From the NCBI GenBank assembly GCA_024639625.1, contig JAHEIA010000249.1, positions 1-5,475 of the forward strand: a DNA stretch of 5,475 bases. Direction: 5' to 3'. The number at the start of each line of letters is the position of its first letter. Position 1 is the first letter of the stretch. A program made the position numbers and the translations under genes. The stretch comes from Chromatiales bacterium (GTDB taxonomy: Bacteria > Pseudomonadota > Gammaproteobacteria > Chromatiales > Chromatiaceae). Below, in pieces: positions 1 to 5,473 of the stretch. Under the pieces are notes generated by a model. The model was given only the letters and a program-made list of their open reading frames with translations. It had not been told where the DNA came from and made no database searches.

Positions 1-285
1 TTTACCTACTTGCAGCAATTGCCGGTGGATTACATCAAGATCGATGGATCCTTCATCCGAAATCTTACGGAGCGCTCGGACGACCACCTGATCGTGAAAG
101 CCATGGCCGATATCGCCCATGGGCTGGGCAAGAAAACGGTCGCTGAGTTTGTCGAGCAACAATCTTCCCTCGACCTACTGGCGCGTTACGGCGTTGACTA
201 TGCGCAAGGCTACTATATCGGCCAGCCCCAACCTTGGAGCAACGAAATGCTCTCTCGCTCAAGGTTCGAACGCCCACCAGCGTAA
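1..285 (+). CDS. EAL-domain c-di-GMP phosphodiesterase-type protein, C-terminal fragment (5' end outside window)
   Basis: The frame is open from base 1 to TAA at 283-285 and encodes the last 94 residues of a longer protein. Visible EAL-family marks, counted from the first codon in the window: YIKIDGSF with Lys13, VAEFVE with Glu49 and Glu52, and DYAQGY with Gln69 followed by IGQP. In active EAL enzymes, which hydrolyse cyclic di-GMP to pGpG in the cytoplasm, these Lys, Glu and Gln positions belong to the metal and substrate site, and all are kept here. The EAL signature and the DDFG loop lie upstream, so activity cannot be judged. The domain ends about 15 residues before the stop, so EAL is the last domain. 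Such proteins often carry GGDEF, PAS or receiver domains at the N-terminus; none can be seen here. The TTG at base 10 is only an internal codon. The gene is convergent with the phosphoesterase gene, with 80 bases between their stop codons. Confidence 0.93.
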   Translation, partial: FTYLQQLPVDYIKIDGSFIRNLTERSDDHLIVKAMADIAHGLGKKTVAEFVEQQSSLDLLARYGVDYAQGYYIGQPQPWSNEMLSRSRFERPPA

Positions 286-295
286 CCGGAGAAAC

Positions 296-324
296 GGACG
301 CGCACGTCCTGAGAGACCAAGGAC
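296..324. other. Short hairpins in the convergent gap between the EAL and phosphoesterase genes
   Basis: The 80-base gap (286-365) holds two mutually exclusive 5-bp hairpins: GGACG/CGTCC (296-300 with 305-309, loop CGCA) and GTCCT/AGGAC (306-310 with 320-324). Neither is followed by a T-run on either strand, so neither meets the usual definition of an intrinsic terminator. They could still slow the two converging transcripts, or they could be chance structures in GC-rich DNA. Nothing else is recognisable in the gap. Confidence 0.2.
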
Positions 325-365
325 AGGACCGGGACCCGCCGTGCGATGAACAGCTCGGCGCAAAC

Positions 366-1853
366 TCAGCTTTCGGCGGGCGCGCACGCCCCGGTCCCAG
401 ATGCACTACGGGAATCGCAGTTCACCCGCACTTCGCCCTTGCGGTCGATCATGCGACCCGTCCAGCCAATTCCATCCTGCAGCAGGATCTCCAGGTAGCC
501 GAACTCGCTGAGACCAAAGCCGATTGCAGTCACGCTGCCGATGCGGAGCGAGAACGGAAGCTCGGGGTAATTGTCCTCGAGATCGACGCCGCTATTGCCC
601 ACCACGAGTTCGGTCGGCAGCACACCCGGCGGCCGGAAGTCGATTGCCTGGAAGCGGTGCATGTGTCCGGCGAGCACCAGGTGCAGGGGTTTGGGCAGAG
701 GAAAGTCGGCAAACGCCTTCTGCAGCGTCTTGTCGATAACGGCGTATTTGCCGGAGGCATCGAGATCCTGCCTGGACTCTCCGTGATCGGGCTTGCGCAG
801 GCCCCAAATGGGGCGATGGCTCTGCAGCCAGAGAGCATTGCGCGCGGGAGCGTCTCCCACCAGGGAACGGATCTGTGCGAACTGGGCATCGAAATGCGCC
901 TGGTGCAGATCCCCTTGGTCGCAGGCGTTGGCAGAGTCGAGCACCATGATGGAGAGCCCGCCTAGGTCGACCCGATAAGGCGCGCGAAAGATCAGTGGCC
1001 GCGCGCTCTCGGCCGGCGGACAGACGAGTTGTTCACTGCCCGCCACAAGATCGGAGCCGGAATCGAGAAAATAGAACCAACCGGGCCCGGCACGGCTGCA
1101 CAATTCGTGATTGCCCCGGGTGAATACCCAAGGAGCGACGCGCAGCAGATTGGCGGCCGGAAGGAAGAAGTCGTCCCGCCATGCCTTCCAGTTATCGGGT
1201 GTTCGGCTGCCCGCGCTGTTCTGACCGTAGTAGGGTCCGCTCAGCGTGCAGCCCACGCTCGGGGTGTTGTCGCCCGCATCATAGACCCGGACCTGCTTGT
1301 CCTGCTGCTGGCTCTGTTCGATCTCGATCTTTCCGGGGGTGCCGCGGTAATTGTAATCGCCCATGTGCAGCAGCAGATCGGGCGCGGGATCGGCCGCGGC
1401 ATTGGCCAGCTCGGAAAAGGGCCAATCCTGGTCCGTTTCACAGCCGTCCTGATCGGCCGGCTTGCAGCCCGTATCGCCGAACACGGCAACCCGGGAGATC
1501 TTCTGCGGGACGGCCGGTAACCGCAGAGACATACCGCGCACATCCATTCGGGAGCCGTCCATCGGGTAGAGGGCTTCGCAGACCGTGACCCGGAAGTTGC
1601 CGGGGGCCGGATTGCGGCGCGCTGTCATGGGCCGGTCTTCCCCCTGGCCATCGACAGGCCGCAGCACAGGGCAATCCGCATCTGCCTGCTCGATCAAGAG
1701 CCGGGCCAAGGCAACCGGCTCTCCCTCGGGTGTCTGCCCGAGGACCACGAAGGCGGACGGTGCGCTCGTTTCGCCGCTCACCGGACCCTGTGGGACGACG
1801 CATGCCGCGCCGACTAGCGCTGACCCTAGCCATCTTAGCCTCGATCTCTCCAT
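366..1853 (-). CDS. Exported calcineurin-like metallophosphoesterase, purple-acid-phosphatase-like
   Basis: This is a 495-residue protein predicted to hydrolyse phosphoester bonds outside the cytoplasm with a two-metal centre; its substrate is unknown. The metallophosphoesterase motifs occur in the family order: GDTG (126-129), GDYNY (165-169), GNHE (247-250), SHRP (345-348) and GHMH (396-399). GDYNY fits the GDxxY form of purple acid phosphatases, in which the Tyr binds Fe(III). The N-terminus looks like an export signal: MERSRLRW, a hydrophobic stretch at about 9-20, then a possible cleavage site after VSG at 25-27. VGAAC ending at Cys18 loosely fits a lipobox, so a lipoprotein is possible. 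Ten cysteines follow Cys18, an even number that suits disulfides in an exported protein. About 95 residues between the signal and the catalytic core match no domain I recognise. ATG at 1853 was chosen because a GGGGA ribosome site precedes it and the signal peptide starts there; the frame could extend 26 codons to a TTG at 1931. It is divergent from the two-component operon. The superfamily is secure; the PAP-like assignment is inference. Confidence 0.9.
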   Translation of the reverse strand: MERSRLRWLGSALVGAACVVPQGPVSGETSAPSAFVVLGQTPEGEPVALARLLIEQADADCPVLRPVDGQGEDRPMTARRNPAPGNFRVTVCEALYPMDGSRMDVRGMSLRLPAVPQKISRVAVFGDTGCKPADQDGCETDQDWPFSELANAAADPAPDLLLHMGDYNYRGTPGKIEIEQSQQQDKQVRVYDAGDNTPSVGCTLSGPYYGQNSAGSRTPDNWKAWRDDFFLPAANLLRVAPWVFTRGNHELCSRAGPGWFYFLDSGSDLVAGSEQLVCPPAESARPLIFRAPYRVDLGGLSIMVLDSANACDQGDLHQAHFDAQFAQIRSLVGDAPARNALWLQSHRPIWGLRKPDHGESRQDLDASGKYAVIDKTLQKAFADFPLPKPLHLVLAGHMHRFQAIDFRPPGVLPTELVVGNSGVDLEDNYPELPFSLRIGSVTAIGFGLSEFGYLEILLQDGIGWTGRMIDRKGEVRVNCDSRSASGTGACAPAES

Positions 1854-1859
1854 CACTCG

Positions 1860-1865
1860 TTCCCC
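1860..1865 (-). promoter_or_regulatory. Ribosome binding site that decides the phosphoesterase start
   Basis: Read on the minus strand, GGGGAA lies six bases before ATG 1853-1851. This spacing is good for a Shine-Dalgarno site and supports the ATG over the in-frame TTG at 1931. Confidence 0.6.
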
Positions 1866-2098
1866 AGCCCTGCTGTCGTTGTGCGAGGCAGCGGATACCC
1901 GCTCCTGCTCTGCGATCGGTTTGCTCGCCAATGTAGCCTAGATTACTCGATGACCCGCATCTCCGGCGTTGCCGCAAGGACAAGGATCGAGCGGGTAGAA
2001 ACACTGCCGCTTTTGCCGCCTCCCGTCTGGCGCAGCCCGATAGCTCCGCCCTTCACCGACCCGATCCAACAAACTCGCCGGGACCCTGCTAGTGCATT

Positions 2099-2131
2099 CT
2101 CTCTCCGAGTTACCATAACCAGGGGAGAGAG
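2099..2131. repeat. Inverted repeat CTCTCTCC...GGAGAGAG with inner GTTA-CCA-TAAC
   Basis: CTCTCTCC (2099-2106) is perfectly complementary to GGAGAGAG (2124-2131). A smaller dyad, GTTA/TAAC (2109-2112 with 2116-2119), sits inside the 17-base spacer, so a two-part hairpin can form. There is no T-run on either side, which argues against a terminator. A perfect TTGACA hexamer starts three bases downstream at 2134, but no acceptable -10 is found 16-18 bases further on. It could be an operator, an RNA structure or chance; the arms are also low-complexity CT/GA tracts. Confidence 0.35.
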
Positions 2132-2306
2132 TGTTGACAATGCCTTGCTCGGCACCGTCTTGCGGGATACCGAAACATCTTTTGTCCTCATCCTGCGGGT
2201 TCCCTTACTCGCCAGGCGGAACACACATTGTCGTGTCTTCGCTACCTCGCCGGTTTAGCGGGCATGAGCAGGTGCTTGTCGCAACATGACCATTTGGCAA
2301 GCTAGG

Positions 2307-2331
2307 CCAGTGAACAACCGGGATACACTGG
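2307..2331. repeat. Inverted repeat CCAGTG-N13-CACTGG, possible operator
   Basis: There are six perfectly complementary bases on each side (2307-2312 and 2326-2331) with a 13-base spacer, so equivalent arm positions are about two helical turns apart. The right arm runs into the candidate -35 hexamer TGGACA at 2329-2334, the place where a repressor or autoregulator would act. A 6-bp dyad this short is expected by chance in a region of this size, so its placement is the main argument for it. Confidence 0.25.
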
Positions 2332-2358
2332 ACAAACTTTGCGCTAGTCTCATACAGT
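2329..2358 (+). promoter_or_regulatory. Candidate sigma70-type promoter for the two-component operon
   Basis: TGGACA (2329-2334, five of six matches to TTGACA) is separated by 18 bases from TACAGT (2353-2358, four of six matches to TATAAT). Transcription would start near 2365, giving a leader of about 110 bases that contains the inverted repeat at 2384-2413. It is the best pair I found upstream of the response regulator, but the match is modest and other sigma factors were not excluded. Confidence 0.35.
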
Positions 2359-2383
2359 AAGTTCAGCGATATCGGGGGGCACG

Positions 2384-2413
2384 CCGCGCAGCGTAAGGAA
2401 TCCTTCTGCGCGG
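2384..2413. repeat. Long interrupted inverted repeat in the response-regulator leader
   Basis: CCGCGCAG (2384-2391) is complementary to CTGCGCGG (2406-2413), and AAGGA (2395-2399) to TCCTT (2401-2405). Thirteen bases per arm therefore match, interrupted only by CGT (2392-2394) on the left. As RNA it would fold into an 8-bp GC-rich stem, a 3-base bulge, a 4-bp upper stem and a 3-base loop. It lies 62 bases before the regulator's start codon. No T-run follows, so it is unlikely to be a simple terminator. It could be a leader RNA structure, a protein-binding dyad or a small repetitive extragenic element; only one copy is visible here. Confidence 0.6.
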
Positions 2414-2460
2414 GCAGAGAGCCGTTTCAACGAGCGGCGCGAGCACCATTCAGCTCATCC

Positions 2461-2465
2461 GGGAG
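2461..2465 (+). promoter_or_regulatory. Ribosome binding site of the response regulator
   Basis: GGGAG ends ten bases before ATG 2476. This is slightly long spacing but acceptable, and no other start in this frame gives a complete receiver domain. Confidence 0.55.
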
Positions 2466-2475
2466 TAGGCGAACC

Positions 2476-3153
2476 ATGCGTCTCTTGCTCATCGAAGACG
2501 ACCTCAAGATCGCAGCATTCGTCAGTAAGGGCTTCAAAGAAGCAGGATTCGTCGTCGAGCATACGAGCGATGGGAAGAGCGGACTCCATATGGCCCTGAC
2601 GTCCACCTACGATGTCGCTGTAATCGACATCATGCTGCCTGGGCTCGATGGCCTCTCGATCATCGATGAGGTTCGGCGACGGCGCTTCAAGCTACCGGTC
2701 ATTATCTTGAGCGCCAAACGCTCGATTGACGAACGTGTCGAAGGGCTCCAGGCGGGAGGTGACGATTATCTGACCAAACCCTTCGCCTTTACCGAACTGT
2801 TGGCGCGGGTACAGGCGCTGATTCGACGCGCCAGCGATACGCCGGACCCCACCGGGATCACAGTTGGCGATCTGTACATCGACTTGCTGCGGCATACCGT
2901 GAAACGCAAGGACAAGAAGATCGACCTGCAGCCCCGCGAATTCTCTCTGCTCGAATATCTTGCGCGCAACCAGGGACGCGTCGTCTCCAAGACAATGATC
3001 ATGGAGCACGTATGGGACTATAACTTCGATCCGAAAACCAACGTCGTAGAATCGCGGATCTGTCGGTTACGCGACAAGATCGACAAAGACTTCAACAGCC
3101 CGCTGATCCACACCGTGCGCGGCGCCGGCTATGTTCTTAGAGAAACTCCATAG
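2476..3153 (+). CDS. OmpR/PhoB-family two-component response regulator
   Basis: This cytoplasmic DNA-binding regulator has 225 residues, the usual length for the family. Residues 2-117 are the receiver domain: acidic pocket Glu7-Asp8-Asp9, phosphoacceptor Asp51 in VIDIMLPG, switch residues Ser79 and Tyr98, and Lys101 in the TKPF motif, so all the key residues are present. After a short linker, about 128-223 form the winged-helix DNA-binding domain, with LQPREFSLLEYL (151-162), a recognition helix around 187-203 and the RGAGYVL wing at 215-221. The start at ATG 2476 places the first beta strand (RLLLIEDD) right after Met and has a GGGAG site upstream. The kinase gene begins inside its last codons, so the two are co-transcribed and probably translationally coupled. 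Sequence style resembles CusR/CopR-like members, but resemblance within this family does not identify the signal, so no gene name is given. Autoregulation through the upstream dyads is possible but unproven. Confidence 0.96.
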   Translation: MRLLLIEDDLKIAAFVSKGFKEAGFVVEHTSDGKSGLHMALTSTYDVAVIDIMLPGLDGLSIIDEVRRRRFKLPVIILSAKRSIDERVEGLQAGGDDYLTKPFAFTELLARVQALIRRASDTPDPTGITVGDLYIDLLRHTVKRKDKKIDLQPREFSLLEYLARNQGRVVSKTMIMEHVWDYNFDPKTNVVESRICRLRDKIDKDFNSPLIHTVRGAGYVLRETP

Positions 3154-4555
3154 GCTGCGACACACGCTCGCGCTGCGCCTGACGGCATGGTACGCGGGAA
3201 TCTTCGCTGCCTCCTCCATCCTCGCCTTTACCTTGGTCTACACACTGATGGTTGCCCTGGTGCAGGCGGAAACCGATGAAGACCTAAAGGAAGATCTGCA
3301 AGAGTTCGCATCCTTTTTGCGGCTGGGCGGACTCGATCGCGTCAAGCGTGAAATCTTGCTTGAGACGCAGGGTGTGGCCGCCGCTGATGTCTTTCTGCGT
3401 TTGTGGTCGGCCGACGGGCATCTGCTTATGACCAGTGACCTTGCGTCCTGGCCTGAATTGCCTGACCCAGACACAAGCGACGGGCGCGAGGGTGACACCC
3501 GGCAAGCGAGTTTCGCGACGCTTACCCTTCCCGGACGCGAGTATGGCGCCCGCAGCATATACGGGGCTATCGGGCTGCAGGCCGTGCTGCAGATCGGCGA
3601 GTCCCTAGAGGAGAGCGAAGAGTTCCTGGAGGCTTTGCGCGAAGGCTTTCTATTAGTGCTCTCGGCCATCATCTTGCTGGGAGGTCCAATCGGCTGGTTC
3701 ATGGCCCGGCGAGCACTGCGGGGCGTGGAAGACGTGCGCCGCACCGCAATGGAGATCGCGGACGGGGCGCTCGATAAGAGGGTGCAGACGAGCTATCGGG
3801 GCGACGAACTCGACCATCTGGCACAGGCCTTCAACATCATGCTGGATCGCATTCAAGCCTTGATCCTGGGCATGCGAGAGATGACCGACAATCTCGCCCA
3901 CGACCTGCGCAGTCCGGTTGCGCGTATCCGGGCAGCGGCGGAGTTGGCGCTCTCCAGCGGCAGCACAAAGACCGACTGGGAAACGCTCGCGAGCGATACG
4001 ACCGAGGAATGCGATCGGCTGCTCGAGATGATCAATACGACACTGGATATTGCCGAGGCGGAGTCCGGGGCAGCCAGGCTCAGGCTATCCCAGATTGACC
4101 TGGTCGAGATCGTCACCGACGCGTGCGAACTGTTTCAAACGGTGGCGGAGGACAAGAAGGTAACGCTCGAGACCGATCTTCCGCAACATTGCCTGATTCA
4201 GGGGGATCTGCAGCGATTGCAGCGGGTGGTGGCAAATCTCTTGGACAACGCCCTGAAGTACACACCGGCTCGGGGACGGGTGACTCTCGGTCTGATCGAT
4301 GAAGAGCGACGGGTACGATTGTCGATTACCGATACGGGGGTCGGGATCTCGGCAGACGAACTGCCGCGCGTCTTCCAGCGCTTCTTCCGCTGCGACTGGA
4401 GCCGTTCCGAATACGGCAACGGGTTGGGGCTGAGCCTCGCCCTAGCGTTCGTGCGCGCGCACGGCGGCGATATCAGCGTGCACAGTCAGCTCGCGGAGGG
4501 CAGCACATTCACCGTCCTGCTGCCCCGATCGCCGCGCGCGAACAGAGTCGCCTGA
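3131..4555 (+). CDS. Membrane sensor histidine kinase, partner of the upstream response regulator
   Basis: This 474-residue inner-membrane kinase should autophosphorylate and pass phosphate to Asp51 of the adjacent regulator. In order: a short cytoplasmic tail, first membrane segment (about 19-44), periplasmic sensor region (about 45-172), second membrane segment (about 173-191), HAMP (about 188-241), then HisKA with the H-box NLAHDLRSPV and phospho-His257. The HATPase domain follows, with N-box NLLDNALKY (369-377, Asn373), G1 box DTGVGI (401-406), F-box FQRFF (415-419) and G2 box GNGLGL (429-434). All catalytic boxes are intact. The sensor region matches no ligand-binding domain I recognise. 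It has no cysteine and one histidine, so there is no obvious metal site, and it is strongly acidic. ATG 3131 is preferred: it overlaps the regulator's last 23 bases, places the first membrane segment correctly, and no later ATG keeps that segment. No strong ribosome site precedes it, which fits coupled translation. Confidence 0.95.
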   Translation: MFLEKLHRLRHTLALRLTAWYAGIFAASSILAFTLVYTLMVALVQAETDEDLKEDLQEFASFLRLGGLDRVKREILLETQGVAAADVFLRLWSADGHLLMTSDLASWPELPDPDTSDGREGDTRQASFATLTLPGREYGARSIYGAIGLQAVLQIGESLEESEEFLEALREGFLLVLSAIILLGGPIGWFMARRALRGVEDVRRTAMEIADGALDKRVQTSYRGDELDHLAQAFNIMLDRIQALILGMREMTDNLAHDLRSPVARIRAAAELALSSGSTKTDWETLASDTTEECDRLLEMINTTLDIAEAESGAARLRLSQIDLVEIVTDACELFQTVAEDKKVTLETDLPQHCLIQGDLQRLQRVVANLLDNALKYTPARGRVTLGLIDEERRVRLSITDTGVGISADELPRVFQRFFRCDWSRSEYGNGLGLSLALAFVRAHGGDISVHSQLAEGSTFTVLLPRSPRANRVA

Positions 4556-4738
4556 GTCGATCGCGTAGGCAGAAGCTGGCAACCTGGTCGCGCAGTCTTC
4601 CTGCGACCTGCTGAGCCCGCGTGCCCGAACGGCGGGTAAGGAACAGCGAGTCCTCAGCGCCGTCCGCGGATGCACGGATAAGGGCTCCCATCGAGGGTTT
4701 CCAACGTGTGCAAGGGCGGCAAGATCGCGCCACGGGTA
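4556..4738. other. Convergent gap between the kinase and EEP genes, with GC-rich hairpins
   Basis: I see no gene in these 183 bases. The best structure is at 4586-4608, where GGTCGC faces GCGACC. An alternative fold pairs GGTC/GACC and GCAG/CTGC around the loop TCTTC. A second dyad, CCCGC/GCGGG (4616-4620 with 4632-4636), follows. Neither has a downstream T-run on either strand. They may contribute to transcription ending between two converging genes, but an intrinsic terminator cannot be called. Confidence 0.4.
4586..4608. repeat. Hairpin-forming inverted repeat GGTCGC...GCGACC after the kinase gene
   Basis: Six perfect pairs close an 11-base loop, or two 4-bp blocks separated by a 2-base bulge close a 5-base loop. 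It begins 31 bases after the kinase stop codon. This is where a terminator or 3' stabilising stem would sit, but there is no U-tract. Confidence 0.3.
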
Positions 4739-5473
4739 TCACCGGCGCGCATCTGCTGGAGTACGGTTTTCCACCCCAGATAGCGGACCTTCCGCAAGGA
4801 GAATCTCGACGTCGGCGACCAGTGGAAAATGATCCGAGGCACAACGCGTGATACGGGAATCGTGTCTCGCACAGTGCTGGAGCACGGCCGGGGCGCGGAC
4901 GAAGATTCGATCCAGCGGCAGCAGCGGAACGAACCAGGTGGGAAAGGTGCGAGCTCGTGTGTGCGTCAACCCGAGGTCACGAAATTCCCGGAACGGGCGC
5001 TCACTCAACCAGACATTGAAATCGCCGAGTAGCATCGTCGGGTGCAGATCATCGGTTAACAGGTCGGCGACTTTCCGCAGCTGATCTTTGCGTTCCGGCC
5101 CCGCCAGTCCCAGATGGGTGGCAAGGACCCGCAGAGAACCGCCGCCGACCTCCAGCACCGCATCGATGACACCGCGGGGTTCCCGATTGGAAAAAGACAG
5201 ATCACGCAGCTGTTGCTCGCGTATCCGGTGCCGAGATAGCAAGACATTGCCATATCGGCCTACCCCTCGGTCGAACACCGTCCCGTCGACGGCCTGCATC
5301 CCGGTCGTTCGTTCCAAGTATCCAATCAAGTCTCCGGAATGGTCCAGGGTTAGTTCCTGCAGCGCTACGATGTCCGCTCGCAGTTCCAGGATTACCTGCG
5401 CGACGCGCTCCGGTGAGTACTTGCCGTCTCTGCCTACACAGTCATGGGCGTTGTAGGTCGCAACTCGAGGCAT
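4739..5473 (-). CDS. Endonuclease/exonuclease/phosphatase (EEP) family protein, YbhP-like
   Basis: The 244-residue protein belongs to the DNase I/exonuclease III/sphingomyelinase fold, whose members cleave phosphodiester or phosphomonoester bonds with Mg2+. All signature residues are present: Asn8 in TYNAH, Glu40 in ALQEL, His120 in ATHLGL, Asp151 and Asn153 in LLGDFN, Asp188 in LDRIF, and Asp214-His215 in SDHFP. This spans the whole fold, so the catalytic domain is complete and should be active. The compact size, with no added domain, resembles YbhP-type EEP proteins of unknown substrate, which in Escherichia coli lie next to a cardiolipin synthase gene. Whether that holds here is outside the window. 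There is no signal peptide, since the protein begins directly with the first beta strand (PRVATYN), so it is probably cytoplasmic. The ATG is two bases from the window edge: its ribosome site cannot be seen and an upstream start is possible. Substrate (nucleic acid, lipid or inositol phosphate) cannot be inferred. Confidence 0.9.
   Translation of the reverse strand: MPRVATYNAHDCVGRDGKYSPERVAQVILELRADIVALQELTLDHSGDLIGYLERTTGMQAVDGTVFDRGVGRYGNVLLSRHRIREQQLRDLSFSNREPRGVIDAVLEVGGGSLRVLATHLGLAGPERKDQLRKVADLLTDDLHPTMLLGDFNVWLSERPFREFRDLGLTHTRARTFPTWFVPLLPLDRIFVRAPAVLQHCARHDSRITRCASDHFPLVADVEILLAEGPLSGVENRTPADARR

Larger units (their letters stand above)
1854..2475. other. Non-coding region between divergent phosphoesterase and two-component genes
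   Basis: This 622-base region contains no convincing gene. Open frames exist on both strands, but they start without a good ribosome site, use third-position bases unlike the neighbouring genes, and give proteins with no recognisable motif. The half next to the response regulator holds the useful signals: inverted repeats at 2099-2131, 2307-2331 and 2384-2413, a TTGACA hexamer at 2134-2139, a promoter candidate at 2329-2358 and the regulator's ribosome site. Promoters for both divergent genes should lie here. I found no convincing -35/-10 pair for the phosphoesterase on the minus strand. The length is generous for a divergent promoter region, so an unannotated small RNA is possible but unsupported. 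Confidence 0.7.

Noticed and set aside
1029..1588. Open frames of 135-163 codons opposite the phosphoesterase gene
   Set aside because: They are antisense to a gene with a complete motif set and arise from its GC-rich third positions.
1854..1931. 26-codon N-terminal extension of the phosphoesterase to a TTG start
   Set aside because: The extension is charged and would bury the signal peptide; the ATG at 1853 has a good ribosome site and gives a normal export signal.
1943..2224. A 93-codon open frame on the minus strand in the same gap
   Set aside because: The Arg/Ser-rich composition is typical of an antisense frame in GC-rich DNA, with no motif and no convincing ribosome site.
1881..2258. 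A 125-codon open frame on the plus strand in the divergent gap
   Set aside because: It starts at a GTG with no ribosome site, the protein has no recognisable motif or fold signature, third-position base use is looser than in the flanking genes, and it runs through the inverted repeat at 2099-2131.
2140..2289. A 49-codon frame after a GGGGAGAG tract
   Set aside because: The purine tract is about a dozen bases from the ATG, further than ideal. The peptide is low in recognisable features and the codons include several that are rare in the neighbours. It is kept only as a speculation tied to the hairpin.
2384..2413. Intrinsic terminator or attenuator
   Set aside because: The stem is strong, but the bases after it (GGCAGAGAG) are not a T-run, and the minus-strand side is not one either.
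2476..4555. Naming the two-component pair as a heavy-metal system (CusRS/CopRS-like)
   Set aside because: The architecture is similar, but the sensor region lacks Cys and has one His, and no metal resistance or efflux gene is in the window.
4442..4851. Open frames on both strands across the end of the kinase gene and the convergent gap
   Set aside because: They overlap well-supported genes, are Arg/Ser-rich and have no family motifs; they look like shadow frames.
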